From assembly GCA_016784025.1 (NCBI GenBank), contig JADHVL010000027.1:1-45889 (forward strand): a stretch of 45,889 bases of DNA, read 5' to 3'. The position numbers were made by a program, and so were the translations under genes. The DNA is from Fidelibacterota bacterium (lineage in GTDB: Bacteria; Fidelibacterota; UBA8477; JABMPR01). Numbering within the stretch: the stretch's first letter is position 1; each line of letters begins with the position of its first letter. Positions 8,461 through 19,114 of this stretch are shown here, piece after piece. The notes beneath the pieces were generated by a model. The model had not been told where the DNA came from. It saw only the letters and a program-made list of their open reading frames with translations, and did no database searches.

Positions 8461-9026
8461 ATACGCGAGTAGTGGAAAATATGGGTAAGTATACCGGCCA
8501 GGTTTTGGAAGAAGTCTTTTCCCGTGAGGTCATCGAGAAGAGAATTGATGAACTGGCCAAACAAATATCCACTGATTACGCTGGTAAAGTACCGATACTA
8601 ATCGGTGTTTTGAATGGCTCTGTCTTCTTCCTGGCAGACCTTGCTAAAAGACTTGATATTGATTGTGAAATGGATTTTATCAAAGTCTCCTCATATCATT
8701 CTGGAACCCAATCATCCGGGACAGTTCGACTACTTAAAGATATTAGCTGTATCATCACCGATCGTGATGTGATCATAGTTGAAGATATCATTGACAGCGG
8801 ATTGACAGCCCGATTTTTGAAACATAGAATTCTAGAGAACCAACCTGCCTCGGTTGCCTTTGCCTCTCTACTTTTTAAACCTGAATGTCTTAAGCTCGAA
8901 TTTGAAGCTGAGTATGTTGGTTTTGAAGTTGCAGACCGCTTTCTTGTAGGCTACGGATTGGATCTAGACCAAAAATTCAGGAACCTCCCCTCAATCTGGG
9001 CATTTCCTGTAAATATGAATTTGTAA
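8457..9026 (+). CDS. hpt: Hypoxanthine phosphoribosyltransferase
   Basis: 189 residues. The PRPP-binding signature [14 protein letters not shown] occurs at about 104-117, and VGVLNGS-type and [12 protein letters not shown] segments match bacterial HPRT. The C-terminal [24 protein letters not shown] is characteristic of the purine-base-binding region. It salvages hypoxanthine and guanine with PRPP to IMP and GMP in the cytoplasm. It overlaps tilS by ATGA. A second possible start (ATG at residue 9) would remove the first eight residues; the upstream one is favoured by coupling. Confidence 0.94.
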   Translation: MNTRVVENMGKYTGQVLEEVFSREVIEKRIDELAKQISTDYAGKVPILIGVLNGSVFFLADLAKRLDIDCEMDFIKVSSYHSGTQSSGTVRLLKDISCIITDRDVIIVEDIIDSGLTARFLKHRILENQPASVAFASLLFKPECLKLEFEAEYVGFEVADRFLVGYGLDLDQKFRNLPSIWAFPVNMNL

Positions 9027-9036
9027 AAGGATATCA

Positions 9037-11727
9037 ATGAACGCAGATAATCAACCAAATAAAAATCAGGAGAGAGGTCCTCGAAATCAGGATAATTCTC
9101 CCCGTCGTAATGATAGAAACTCAAATCAACGTCGCAGACCGCCGAGAAAACCATACAATAAGGCAGATGGCCGCAATCCGCGTGATAATAGGGACAACAA
9201 GGGCAATAGAGATAATCGGGGAAACAGAGATAAAAGGGATCAAAAGGATTCAAGACACAAAAACACTCCAAGACCTGAGTCCAAGCCCGTAAAAAAATCT
9301 ACGAATATTAAGATTACTCGTCCAGGTGAGGGGAATGAGAATTGGCAAAAAGGTTTGAAAACGACGCTTCTGTGGGTCGTTATCCTGATGTCTGTATTCA
9401 TATTTGCCCAGGTTTTAAAAACGGATACTGAACATGTCCAAAAATTGGGTTATACCGAGTATAGAGAATTACTTATAGATGGAAGAATTGAATCCGCTGT
9501 TCTAAAGAAGAATCAATTCCATGGAACACTGAAAGTCCCCGAAACCACTGTGATTAATGGTGTTAGCAAAGATTACATGAAATTCTGGGTCGTACTATCG
9601 CCAACTATTGACAGTGATGTCACTGCAGAATGGGATGCCATGGGGATTGTCTATGAATTTCAAGATGAGACTCGCGATTGGGTAGACTATCTCTTTCAGA
9701 TTTTACCCTGGTTCCTGATCATCTTTTTCTGGTTCTTCCTTATGCGTCGCATGCAATCTGGCGGTGGTGGAACGAAAGGTATTTTTTCCTTTGGCAAGAG
9801 CCGGGCAAAAATCATTGACCAAGAGAAGCCTGCAACCACTTTTAGAGATGTAGCCGGTTGTGAAGAAGCCAAGGATGAACTTAGAGAAATAGTTCAATAT
9901 CTGAAGCATCCAAATCGTTTCCAAAAACTTGGTGGAAAGATTCCCAAGGGTGCACTTCTGGTTGGACCTCCAGGAACTGGAAAAACCTTATTGGCCAGAG
10001 CTGTTGCAGGTGAAGCAGGGGTTCCTTTCTATAGCCTTAGTGGTGCTGATTTCGTCGAAATGTTTGTGGGTGTAGGTGCCAGCCGTGTTCGTGACTTATT
10101 CGAACAGAGTAAGAAAAATGCACCATGCATCATATTTATTGATGAGTTAGATGCCGTTGGTCGCCAACGAGGCGCAGGTTTGGGTGGTGGTCACGATGAA
10201 AGGGAGCAGACCCTCAATGCCCTTCTCGTGGAAATGGATGGTTTTGAAACCACTGATAACATTATTCTGCTTGCTGCAACAAACCGACCAGATGTGTTGG
10301 ATTCAGCCCTGTTGAGACCTGGACGTTTTGATAGACAGATTTCAGTGGACAACCCAGATGTTCGGGGACGTGAAGCCATTCTTAAAGTTCACTCCAAGAA
10401 TATTCCTTTGGCCAAAAATGTCCGCCTGGACATCATCGCAAAAGGAACTCCAGGAATGTCTGGAGCTGATCTGGCAAACCTCATCAATGAAGCCGCTCTA
10501 CTGGCATCCAAACACAGAAAACAGCGTGTTGAGATGGTGGATATTGAGCATGCTAAAGATAAAGTGATGATGGGTTCTGAACGTCGCAGCATGGTTATCA
10601 CTGAGAAAGAAAAGAAAACCACCGCTGTACATGAAGCCGGTCATGCATTGGTTGCCCGAATGACTGCTGGTACTGATCCAGTTCATAAAGTTACCATCAT
10701 TCCCCGGGGACGTGCACTTGGACTCACAGCACAATTGCCTGTAGATGATCGCTACAACTTTTCCAAAGATTATATGGAGGGCATGCTGGCCATCCTTATG
10801 GGCGGACGCGTCGCTGAGGAAGTGGTGCTTAACCAGATGACCACTGGTGCCGGGAATGATATTGAGCGGGCCACGGTTCTCGCTAGAAAAATGGTCACCG
10901 AATGGGGCATGAGCGAAAAAATGGGCCCCATGACTTATGGTCAGAAGAAAGAAGAAATCTTTATTGGTCGTGATTTAGGAATGCATCGTGACTTTAGCGA
11001 AGATATGGCAAAAAAGATCGATGCTGAAGTTCGGAAGATTATCGATACCGCCTATAAAAAAGCCACAGACATTATTTCTAAGAACCAGGACAAATTAGAA
11101 AAAATAACAAATTTGCTACTGGATAAAGAAAGTATAGATGGTCGTCAGCTTGATGGAATTTTAGGGATGAAGTACGATGATCCTAATCTGGTAAAGAAAA
11201 GTGAGAATCCACAGCGAGGACGGAATAGATCCAACAATCCCAGACAACGCTCTGAGAATCCACGACAAAAACAGGATGCAGTAGCTCCAAAGGTTGAAAA
11301 TAAACCTGCAATTGATGCCGAGACTGTTGCCCCTGTCAAGGAACCCGAAGATAAGGATGCTCCCCAAAATACTGAGAAAAGTGAGAATCCTCGGCGGGGA
11401 CGGGGTAGGTCCAACAATCCCAGACAGCGGTCTGCGAATCCACCACAAAAACAGGAGATAGTTGCACCAAAGGTAGAAAATGAATCTACAATTGTTGCTG
11501 AGCCTGTTGCTCTCAAGGTTGAAAATGAACCTGTAATTGTTACTGAGCCTGATGCTCCAGTAAATGAGCCTGAAGGTAAGGATACGCCCCAAAAAGCTGA
11601 GGAAGCGGTGAAGAAACCAACCCCAGTTAAGAAAAAGGCTCCTGTGAAAAGAAGACCTGCAAAACCGAAAAAAGTACCTGAGAGTGAGGGTTCGGCAGAA
11701 CCAGCCCCAGAAGAGCCAAAAGAGTAA
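9037..11727 (+). CDS. ftsH: FtsH, membrane AAA+ zinc metalloprotease with long terminal extensions
   Basis: 896 residues against the usual 610-700. The core is complete: transmembrane helices at about 107-126 and 216-236, a periplasmic loop between them, Walker A GPPGTGKT (310-317), Walker [12 protein letters not shown] (365-375), the second region of homology ending RPGRFDR (427-433), and the zinc site HEAGH (532-536). It degrades misfolded membrane proteins and regulatory proteins. About 100 residues rich in R, N, D and K precede the first helix, where most FtsH have only a few. About 180 residues of low-complexity tail (from about 715) follow the protease domain and contain a 60-residue duplication. 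It starts 10 bp after hpt, with AAAGG as ribosome-binding site. Confidence 0.95.
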   Translation: MNADNQPNKNQERGPRNQDNSPRRNDRNSNQRRRPPRKPYNKADGRNPRDNRDNKGNRDNRGNRDKRDQKDSRHKNTPRPESKPVKKSTNIKITRPGEGNENWQKGLKTTLLWVVILMSVFIFAQVLKTDTEHVQKLGYTEYRELLIDGRIESAVLKKNQFHGTLKVPETTVINGVSKDYMKFWVVLSPTIDSDVTAEWDAMGIVYEFQDETRDWVDYLFQILPWFLIIFFWFFLMRRMQSGGGGTKGIFSFGKSRAKIIDQEKPATTFRDVAGCEEAKDELREIVQYLKHPNRFQKLGGKIPKGALLVGPPGTGKTLLARAVAGEAGVPFYSLSGADFVEMFVGVGASRVRDLFEQSKKNAPCIIFIDELDAVGRQRGAGLGGGHDEREQTLNALLVEMDGFETTDNIILLAATNRPDVLDSALLRPGRFDRQISVDNPDVRGREAILKVHSKNIPLAKNVRLDIIAKGTPGMSGADLANLINEAALLASKHRKQRVEMVDIEHAKDKVMMGSERRSMVITEKEKKTTAVHEAGHALVARMTAGTDPVHKVTIIPRGRALGLTAQLPVDDRYNFSKDYMEGMLAILMGGRVAEEVVLNQMTTGAGNDIERATVLARKMVTEWGMSEKMGPMTYGQKKEEIFIGRDLGMHRDFSEDMAKKIDAEVRKIIDTAYKKATDIISKNQDKLEKITNLLLDKESIDGRQLDGILGMKYDDPNLVKKSENPQRGRNRSNNPRQRSENPRQKQDAVAPKVENKPAIDAETVAPVKEPEDKDAPQNTEKSENPRRGRGRSNNPRQRSANPPQKQEIVAPKVENESTIVAEPVALKVENEPVIVTEPDAPVNEPEGKDTPQKAEEAVKKPTPVKKKAPVKRRPAKPKKVPESEGSAEPAPEEPKE
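11200..11600 (+). repeat. Tandem duplication within the ftsH tail, 180-bp period
   Basis: The sequence from 11200 recurs from 11380 at an offset of exactly 180 bp, giving two protein modules. Both begin SENP, run through RSNNPRQRS and QKQ, then APKVEN and an acidic, proline-rich part. The second copy has an additional internal partial copy (KVENEP). Both are in frame with the protease domain. Confidence 0.8.
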
Positions 11728-11743
11728 ATTACATCCATTTCCT

Positions 11744-12616
11744 ATGACTGAGGACATAGTCTCATATGAAATAGGGCAAAATAAATGGTTGATTAAAGGT
11801 CAGGAGTTACATCTAGATACACCACTAATAATGGGTATCCTAAATGTAACTCCTGATTCATTTAGTGACGGCGGTCAATTCATTGATCCCTCAAAAGCAG
11901 TTTCTCGAGCACGTCAAATGTTGGCTGAGGGAGCGGATATCATTGATGTGGGAGGTGAATCTACTCGGCCCGGATCACTTCCAGTAGCATCAGTGGAAGA
12001 AATAACACGCGTGGTTCCTGTCATTGCGGAACTAGCATCACAAACCGATACTATCATATCCATAGATACCCAGAAGTCCAGTGTTGCCAAAGCTGCTCTT
12101 GATGCAGGAGCCCATATCGTAAACGATGTTTCTGCTGGTGGGAGTGATCTAGACATGTTTGAACTCATCGGTAAAAGGAAGGCTGGCTATATCCTCATGC
12201 ATATGCAGGGCAAACCAGAAACCATGCAGGACACTCCCGTTTATGGTGATGTCCTTGATGATATTAAAGCATACTTCATGGAGAGACTTCAAGCTGCTGC
12301 AAATGCTGGAATCGATACCAAACAGATTGTCTTGGATCCTGGTATTGGTTTTGGGAAGACTCTGTCAGACAATCTAAGATTGATGGGGAATATGCACAGT
12401 CTTGGAGAGTTAATGAGACCCCTGCTGCTGGGTGCATCTCGTAAATCATTTATTGGCATGATTGATAATTCAACAATCGACAAACGTATCGGGGGATCCT
12501 TAGCAGCTGTGATCTCAGCTTATACACAAGGCGTTAGATTATTCAGGGTTCATGATGTTGCTGAAACACGACAAGTTCTTGATATCTTCACTGCCATTCA
12601 AAAACATTCGGATTAA
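11744..12616 (+). CDS. folP: Dihydropteroate synthase
   Basis: The start at 11744 is 16 bp beyond the ftsH stop; an upstream in-frame start would lie within the ftsH tail and adds nothing conserved. It encodes 290 residues with all DHPS landmarks: MGILNVTPDSFSDGG, IIDVGGESTRPGS, SIDTQKSSVA, LMHMQGKPETMQ, DPGIGFGKT and GASRKSFIG. It condenses p-aminobenzoate with the pterin pyrophosphate in folate synthesis and is the sulfonamide target. The following cdaA is 8 bp away, a conserved pairing in the Bacteroidetes-type FCB bacteria and in others. Confidence 0.95.
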   Translation: MTEDIVSYEIGQNKWLIKGQELHLDTPLIMGILNVTPDSFSDGGQFIDPSKAVSRARQMLAEGADIIDVGGESTRPGSLPVASVEEITRVVPVIAELASQTDTIISIDTQKSSVAKAALDAGAHIVNDVSAGGSDLDMFELIGKRKAGYILMHMQGKPETMQDTPVYGDVLDDIKAYFMERLQAAANAGIDTKQIVLDPGIGFGKTLSDNLRLMGNMHSLGELMRPLLLGASRKSFIGMIDNSTIDKRIGGSLAAVISAYTQGVRLFRVHDVAETRQVLDIFTAIQKHSD

Positions 12617-12624
12617 ATTGGACT

Positions 12625-13461
12625 GTGTCTGACAAAAAAAATATTCTCTTTATCATACTTGGCCTGCTGGTTGCAATTGTAACCGTCTATTTCTGGCGCT
12701 ATGAATTATTCTCACTGGCTTTTCTATCAGTGCGGGTATACGATGTGGTGGATATTCTTGCTGTTTCCTTTGTACTGTATTCATTGTACAAGATATTTAA
12801 GGGGACCCGAGCAGCACAATTGCTATCAGGGATTCTCATCCTCATCCTCCTATCAGTTATTGTTCGATGGGCAGAACTGCATGGTATGTCCTGGCTCCTG
12901 TCCAATCTTTCCACAGTCTGGGTTATTGCAGTTGTGATCCTATTTCAGCCAGAACTGAGACGTATTCTGATTTACCTGGGTCAAAACCCCTTTGTTAGAT
13001 ACCTGTTCCGGGTTAAGAACCTCGCCATGGTAGGTGAGATATCAGATGCCATAGTAACTTGCCAGGAGCGCAAATGGGGTATGCTGATTGTGATGGAAGG
13101 CGAGGTTGGTCTAAAACACATCAAGGAAAAATCTGCTTCAATTAATGCCAGAGTTTCGGCCGAACTCCTTGTATCCATATTCAATCCTACATCACCTTTA
13201 CATGATGGAGCGGTCATCATCAGCCACGAAGTCATTGAGTCAGCCAAATGTATTCTTCCCCTATCAGAGGAGCCTCACGGGGCCAGAATGAAGCTTGGGA
13301 CACGACATCTCGCTGCATTAGGTCTCTCCGAAGAGACAGATGCTCATATTCTGGTAGTTTCTGAGGAGACGGGGACCCTTTCACATGTCCATAACGGAGT
13401 AATGAAACGTGGTCTTGATGAGGTTCAATTGCGCAAAGTACTAAATAACCTGATAATCTAA
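12625..13461 (+). CDS. cdaA: CdaA-type diadenylate cyclase
   Basis: 278 residues from a GTG start. Three N-terminal transmembrane helices (about 6-25, 36-56, 63-95) lead into a DisA_N cyclase domain. The DGA motif is at 194-196 (LHDGAVII), and the second nucleotide motif reads GTRHLAALG (225-233), followed by VSEETG. It makes cyclic di-AMP from two ATP at the membrane; c-di-AMP controls osmolyte transport and envelope homeostasis. The usual RHR triplet is RHL here (L229). It may be expressed together with folP. Confidence 0.92.
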   Translation: MSDKKNILFIILGLLVAIVTVYFWRYELFSLAFLSVRVYDVVDILAVSFVLYSLYKIFKGTRAAQLLSGILILILLSVIVRWAELHGMSWLLSNLSTVWVIAVVILFQPELRRILIYLGQNPFVRYLFRVKNLAMVGEISDAIVTCQERKWGMLIVMEGEVGLKHIKEKSASINARVSAELLVSIFNPTSPLHDGAVIISHEVIESAKCILPLSEEPHGARMKLGTRHLAALGLSEETDAHILVVSEETGTLSHVHNGVMKRGLDEVQLRKVLNNLII

Positions 13462-13462
13462 T

Positions 13463-16400
13463 ATGCGACAAACGCTGATATGGATTCTTATTCTAGGATC
13501 CTTTCTTTCAGCAGACTCTGTGCAGCATACAGGCTCTGCAGGGAATGCAAACTCTAACTCCCAAATTATCTGGACCATTGATATCCCAAATATCAACGAT
13601 ATAGCTATTAATCGAGATGGTCTTGAATACACCGGGTGGAATCAGACCGTTCTCAATAATGGTTTTCGAATTCCTGTAAAATCCAAAATGATTTTCACAC
13701 GTTATGGTCCACCGATTATTGATTTTGATCTTGGCCTCACCCAGATTCTTCCAGTGCCTGAATCTCAACCTTCACATGTGGAGCAGGCAAAAGGAATGGA
13801 ACTTCAAGCAGATCCATCATACCCATCTAGTAGTGGAATAGTTAATCTTAAGCATATCAAGGACGCAGAAGGATATCAGTTATGGGGCGTGAATGTCATG
13901 GGTGCCGAATTTTCTGGTAGTGAGGGGCAATTGATCATTCCTGAGCGCATCACTGTGGATATTCGAACTGATATATCATCACCATCTCATTTTCAAAATG
14001 AAGAGTTATATCTTAATCAATATTCTCATACTCCCAATCGGACTCTATCTGAAAACAACTCCGGGCTGGGTCAGGGTAATCTAAAACTGCATGTCCTCAA
14101 GGATGGTATATACCGCATTTATTATGATTCCCTCTCACAAATGGATGATTTTCCATCTGATCAAATTGGCAGTCGATCACTAATTCTAAGAGAACGAGAT
14201 GAAGAACAGGCGATTCACGTCAATGATCATGGTGACAACATCTTTAACTCTGGTGACTATTTTGATTTTATTGGTAAACAAAAATATTTTGATGGTGAAT
14301 CTCAATATTACGACGCTTTTTCCGATATTAATGTCTATTGGCTTGATTGGGGGGGATCAGATGGTTTACGCTTCGTTGAAGAATCAGGTGCTTTAGTAGA
14401 TTTAACACCCGTAAGACCAACTACCTTTTGGGATAAGATTCATATAGAAGAGGATAATGATTTCGAAAGGTTAGGGCAGGTTGATACCGATATGCCGAGT
14501 ATCACCAGGGATCACTATTTCTGGGAATCTGTGAATTCTGGTGTCACCAAAGAGGTGAACTATTTTCTACCCAATCCCTTTCGCGGATCTAGTGAAAACT
14601 TGCATATATCCCTTGGCCTTCACGGTCTGACCTACACCGATACGGGGAAGGTGAAAAGTCATACCCTCTTTGCCTTTATGAATGGTAACTCTATTGGTGA
14701 TGGTAGTTGGGTACAGCAAGAGGAGTATGTCCTCACCTCGCCTTCGGCACTGAACCTTTCTCACAATATTCTTTCAGCAAATGGAGAAAATACACTGGCA
14801 ATCTTTGCCCCAGTTAGCACGGAGCCTGGGAATTATGATAAGATTGTGTTGAATTGGATTGAAATTGGTTATGAGCACCTTCTGAAAGCTCAAGACGACC
14901 ACTTGAGATTTAGAAAATCATTTATCAACCCATCAACCAATCTTGAATATGAAATCCAGGGATTTCAATCGCATGAACTGGTTCTCTACAAAGAAGGGCT
15001 GTCAAAAATAACTGGTTTTACCATTCGGGAAAATTGGGATGCATCTGAACCCGAATACTCCCTGGTTTTCCAGGATCACTCCACTGAGGCTACACCTGAT
15101 TATTGGGTATCCAGTCTTGATGGAGTATTGCAACCTCTCAAAACAATCATAGACACGACGGCACTGTTACGAGAGCAAGATGCTGATATGATTGTCATTA
15201 CCATCCCACAATTTGTTGAAGATCTTGAGCCCTACCTGGAATTCAAGCGGAGTGAGGGTTGGAATCCCATTGCTGTCTCTGTGGCAGATATATATGATGA
15301 GTTCAATTGGGGCATCCATTCACCCCTGGCCATCAAATCCTTTTTACGATATGCGAACAACCATTGGTCTTCCCACCCAGAATATGCTGTTCTATTTGGT
15401 GATGCTATATCTAATCCCCAACAGACAAAGCGGGACACGCGAATTCAGAATATCCCTACCTTCTATATGCAAACCTATGGGTGGGGCGCAGCTGAGGCCG
15501 ATTACTGGTACAGTCTTATCAATGGTGATGATTATCTTCCAGATATTCACATTGGCAGGATTCCCTGCGATGACATAGAAGATCTTAATACCTCAATTAC
15601 CAAACTGATTAACTATGGTTCAGGCGAAAATTTTGGTACCTGGCAAAACGAACTCATTACCATTGCCGGATTCGACACAACTTTCAAAATTCAGACTCAG
15701 TCCATCCTGAAGAATACGGTACCTCCAGCCTATATGCCTTCCAGAATATTCATCGATCGTGACTCAGAGGGGCAAATCTTCTGGGGCGATACGGATTCAT
15801 TGATCGAGCATTGGAATCGGGGGAAGCTCCTCATCAATTTCCTGGGACATGGTGGTGGTGCTGTGTGGGCTGATAGATCTCTCTTTGTAAGAGATGATAT
15901 TAACTATCTGGATGAAGATATACCTCCAGCTTTCGTCACCTCTATGACTTGTTTTACCGCTTCATTTGCACAGACCAGGGGACTGGGCGAGGTTGTGGTC
16001 TCAGAATCGTCTACCGGGGCTATTGGATGGTTTGGCTCCTCTGGTGTAGGCTGGCTAATCAATGATTATCTCATGGTGCAGCCACTCATAAGACGACTGC
16101 TTGAGGATGACAAGACCGTAGGGGAGATCATCAATATTGCTCGTATGGAATATTTCCTGGCCAATAGTGGATACGATTATTTAAAACCATCCATGCTCTT
16201 CCAATACAATTATCTGGGGGATCCAACTACACGCCTACTCCGCCCTGAAAAGCATGAGTCCTTAGTATCAGAGAAACCTATTTACGAAGCCACCGAGCAG
16301 CTAAGTCTGAATTATGTGGGAAACATAGATGGTGACATTAATCTGTTGCCAATTAATGCAGATAATCAACCCTGGTGGTCCTTACCCCAAACATATCCTG

Positions 16401-18106
16401 GCCAACCAAATTCAAGTTTTATCATTTCCCAGGAAGCATCTGCACCCGCGGGGATTGGAAGAACAATCTTTACTCTAGATCGGGGAGAAAATGAATCTTC
16501 TATCCAGGGGTATGCGAGTTACTCAATATCTTCGGACTGGTTTGAACATCAACCACCCACAGCAGAGGAGTTGTCCCAATCTCCAATTCTGCCCATTCGA
16601 GTGAAATTTCACAGCTCTACTCTACAAGCTGATAGCATGCTTCTTGTACTTTCAGGATCTAATCAGACCCGCATAGAACTCATCAGAAACGGAGAGTGGT
16701 GGGAGCTTGCAGATACCACCCGTTTAAGTGCAGGAACCGCGGCCACTTACTACTCTTTTTCGGCTTTCGCCGGGGGCACTCACATTCAAACATCGACGAC
16801 GTATACACTCTATCTGCCACGAGATATCACTCTGAGTGTCAGTGAGTTAAGGGTTGGTGTTAAAGGCGATCTTACTGGTGTATATCTTGATTATTCACTG
16901 GGTGGTCAAAATATGACAACGGCTGCCCTGCATGTTGAAGCAATCCTGTCAAACGGAGATCAAATAACAGATAAGACTATCGAGATATACGAAGGGAATA
17001 ATTCAGTATTCCTTCCTCTGATATTCGGAATTGATACTGTTGAGGTAATCGCTTCATTGAATATTCTTAATGATCTTGAACTGGGTGACAATGCCCTGAC
17101 CCGGGTCTTGATCTCTGAATATTATCAGATTCAACCTGGATTAGGCATCACATTTGATGGGCAGTCAGCAGATACACTCCAACTCTGGTCAAGTGGAAGC
17201 ATCTCTGGAGGTCAAGGTGATACATCATGGGTTAGAGTCAGGCCCTATATTGAACCTATTTCAGCTTTACCAGGAGTAACACTATACCAGGATTCGATAA
17301 TCTATTTGCTTGAACCTTCAAGTCAGGAAATCACCCTCAGAGTAGAATCGACCCGACAACTCTTTCAGAAAGATCTCAATCTCTCAGGCTGGGAATATAT
17401 TGAACAAGTTCAGTCAGATGTTTATTTGATAAATGGTGCCGGTTTGATCACAATGGGTCAAAAGCAAGATTACACTGGACCCAATGTGTCAATGATGATT
17501 GAGGGACAATTATTCTTTGATGGCGATTATTTGCTGGAATCCAGTCACCTCAATCTGTTGGGAGAAGATGAAAATGGTTTCTCATGGGATGCAGCAAGTG
17601 TTCATGTCATAGTTGATGGAACTCCAGTGGAACCACAATTGGGTGATACAACGCAGTCCGGTCAAATCATGAGCGCCACTGTTGCGCTGGATCTCGATGT
17701 TGGTGAGCACAACCTCTCCTATCAGATGAGTGATGCACTGGGAAACTGGTCAGAGGAGGTAGCAATTACTGGTGTAGTTGCTGGATCAGCAGCCATCTAT
17801 GACTATGGCAATTTCCCCAATCCCTTTGAAGGTGAAACTCTTATTATCTATGAGCTCACCCAACCCCTGGATGATGTGGCCATAGATATTTTTACACTTT
17901 CTGGTTATAAGCTTCACACCATCAATTTATTTAACGCACGGGTGAGCATAGGCCTTGGAGCAATTGGATATCATGAAGTCCCCTGGAACGGACGTGATCG
18001 ATCTGACGACTTTGTAGCAAACGGAGTCTATTTTTACCGTATCAAAGGTCAATTGGATGATGAAGAGATTCTTGGTCCAGTTGGGAAGATGGTGAAAAAC
18101 AGATGA
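13463..18106 (+). CDS. porU: PorU-like C25 (gingipain-type) cysteine protease, type IX secretion
   Basis: 1547 residues. A signal peptide (1-17) is followed by a long beta-rich N-terminal region, then a C25 peptidase domain at about 570-920. The catalytic pair is H796 (LGHGGGAVW) and C830 (SMTCFTASF), and NYLGDPTTRL closes the domain. After Ig-like stretches comes a C-terminal FlgD-like/T9SS sorting-type domain (FPNPFEGETLIIYEL, about 1453 to the end). PorU is the outer-membrane sortase that removes the C-terminal domain of T9SS cargo and attaches the cargo to lipopolysaccharide. The length exceeds the roughly 1150 residues of Porphyromonas PorU. The adjacent PorV-like gene, overlapping by ATGA, supports PorU over a free protease. 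Confidence 0.85.
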   Translation: MRQTLIWILILGSFLSADSVQHTGSAGNANSNSQIIWTIDIPNINDIAINRDGLEYTGWNQTVLNNGFRIPVKSKMIFTRYGPPIIDFDLGLTQILPVPESQPSHVEQAKGMELQADPSYPSSSGIVNLKHIKDAEGYQLWGVNVMGAEFSGSEGQLIIPERITVDIRTDISSPSHFQNEELYLNQYSHTPNRTLSENNSGLGQGNLKLHVLKDGIYRIYYDSLSQMDDFPSDQIGSRSLILRERDEEQAIHVNDHGDNIFNSGDYFDFIGKQKYFDGESQYYDAFSDINVYWLDWGGSDGLRFVEESGALVDLTPVRPTTFWDKIHIEEDNDFERLGQVDTDMPSITRDHYFWESVNSGVTKEVNYFLPNPFRGSSENLHISLGLHGLTYTDTGKVKSHTLFAFMNGNSIGDGSWVQQEEYVLTSPSALNLSHNILSANGENTLAIFAPVSTEPGNYDKIVLNWIEIGYEHLLKAQDDHLRFRKSFINPSTNLEYEIQGFQSHELVLYKEGLSKITGFTIRENWDASEPEYSLVFQDHSTEATPDYWVSSLDGVLQPLKTIIDTTALLREQDADMIVITIPQFVEDLEPYLEFKRSEGWNPIAVSVADIYDEFNWGIHSPLAIKSFLRYANNHWSSHPEYAVLFGDAISNPQQTKRDTRIQNIPTFYMQTYGWGAAEADYWYSLINGDDYLPDIHIGRIPCDDIEDLNTSITKLINYGSGENFGTWQNELITIAGFDTTFKIQTQSILKNTVPPAYMPSRIFIDRDSEGQIFWGDTDSLIEHWNRGKLLINFLGHGGGAVWADRSLFVRDDINYLDEDIPPAFVTSMTCFTASFAQTRGLGEVVVSESSTGAIGWFGSSGVGWLINDYLMVQPLIRRLLEDDKTVGEIINIARMEYFLANSGYDYLKPSMLFQYNYLGDPTTRLLRPEKHESLVSEKPIYEATEQLSLNYVGNIDGDINLLPINADNQPWWSLPQTYPGQPNSSFIISQEASAPAGIGRTIFTLDRGENESSIQGYASYSISSDWFEHQPPTAEELSQSPILPIRVKFHSSTLQADSMLLVLSGSNQTRIELIRNGEWWELADTTRLSAGTAATYYSFSAFAGGTHIQTSTTYTLYLPRDITLSVSELRVGVKGDLTGVYLDYSLGGQNMTTAALHVEAILSNGDQITDKTIEIYEGNNSVFLPLIFGIDTVEVIASLNILNDLELGDNALTRVLISEYYQIQPGLGITFDGQSADTLQLWSSGSISGGQGDTSWVRVRPYIEPISALPGVTLYQDSIIYLLEPSSQEITLRVESTRQLFQKDLNLSGWEYIEQVQSDVYLINGAGLITMGQKQDYTGPNVSMMIEGQLFFDGDYLLESSHLNLLGEDENGFSWDAASVHVIVDGTPVEPQLGDTTQSGQIMSATVALDLDVGEHNLSYQMSDALGNWSEEVAITGVVAGSAAIYDYGNFPNPFEGETLIIYELTQPLDDVAIDIFTLSGYKLHTINLFNARVSIGLGAIGYHEVPWNGRDRSDDFVANGVYFYRIKGQLDDEEILGPVGKMVKNR

Positions 18107-19098
18107 GAGTTATTCTGAAATCACTTTTTCTGATTATCTTTGGGGTTCAGGTCTTGTTTGCAGGAGAATATGCAGATGCCTTCCTTCTGGCCAGTCATCA
18201 TCCACAAGTTCAATCATTGGGTTATAGTGCAGTGGCTACCAGGGTGGGATCGGGTCATGCTTTGAATAATCCGGCTGGGTTTGCCACAGGTGCTAGGGCT
18301 CAGCAGCTGAGTCTCGTCTATCAGGAATTTCAAGGTCTCTCAAACAACCTGGGTTTTGAAGGAAAATATAGCCTGGGTGAAGCGTATGTTCTGGGTGTGA
18401 CTGTGATTCATAGTTCAGTTGACGACCTTTTCTCAAGACCAAACTTGTCTGGTTTAACACCTGCTGATCGTCGCGATTCTGTTCTCACACTAGATAACTC
18501 CAGCGCAAGTATCATCGATTATCGAGAAGATGGAGCATTTATAAGTATTGCACGACAGTTTGAGTTCGAGATCAACCTGGGGTGGAAATTTTTCAAAATA
18601 CCCTGCAGATTACCCCTGGGGGTATCAGCAAAGTACATCGATAAAGTATTGGTGGACAATCGGGGCTTGGGATTTGGGATTGATATTGGTAGTCAGCTTT
18701 TCTTTAATCTTGCAGATATGAGTCGGATATTAACCAGGACCGAGTTTGGATTTGGTCTGTTTCTAAGCGATATTTTAAACACACCAGTTTACTGGACTAC
18801 AAAACACCAGGACGCTATTAAACGGAGCCTTACAGGGGGTTTCTCCATCACACAGAATTTTCCAGAATATGCATCTCAACTTACCATTACTAGTTCTATC
18901 CAGACCAGGGATGTAGACGTTAGGCAATATGGAATTGGGATCAAAGTGAAGGACACTATTTTCCTGCGAGGAGGCTATGATGGATACACGCCTTCCTTAG
19001 GTCTTGGCATTGGCTTAAAAAAGTTTATTATTGATTACTCGTTTAGTCAACATGAGTTGGCAAACATGCAAAAAATTGGAATTAATTACCATTTTTAA
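18103..19098 (+). CDS. PorV-like outer-membrane beta-barrel protein (PorV/PorQ family)
   Basis: 331 residues with a signal peptide (1-20, cleavage after VLFAG). The early motif AFLLASHHPQVQSLGYSAVAT with ALNNPAGFA is the family hallmark: an N-terminal plug region followed by alternating beta strands, ending in an aromatic residue (NYHF), as outer-membrane barrels do. PorV is the shuttle that carries T9SS cargo to PorU. The gene overlaps the PorU-like gene by ATGA, which matches the functional pair. PorQ or a related UPF0164 barrel is the alternative. Confidence 0.8.
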   Translation: MRVILKSLFLIIFGVQVLFAGEYADAFLLASHHPQVQSLGYSAVATRVGSGHALNNPAGFATGARAQQLSLVYQEFQGLSNNLGFEGKYSLGEAYVLGVTVIHSSVDDLFSRPNLSGLTPADRRDSVLTLDNSSASIIDYREDGAFISIARQFEFEINLGWKFFKIPCRLPLGVSAKYIDKVLVDNRGLGFGIDIGSQLFFNLADMSRILTRTEFGFGLFLSDILNTPVYWTTKHQDAIKRSLTGGFSITQNFPEYASQLTITSSIQTRDVDVRQYGIGIKVKDTIFLRGGYDGYTPSLGLGIGLKKFIIDYSFSQHELANMQKIGINYHF

Positions 19099-19114
19099 TG
19101 GTTTTGAGAGAGAT

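Noticed and set aside
11145..11757. Long minus-strand reading frames of about 197 residues overlapping the ftsH tail
   Set aside because: They are antisense to the repetitive ftsH tail, where biased codons suppress stops. They have no ribosome-binding site and no recognisable protein.
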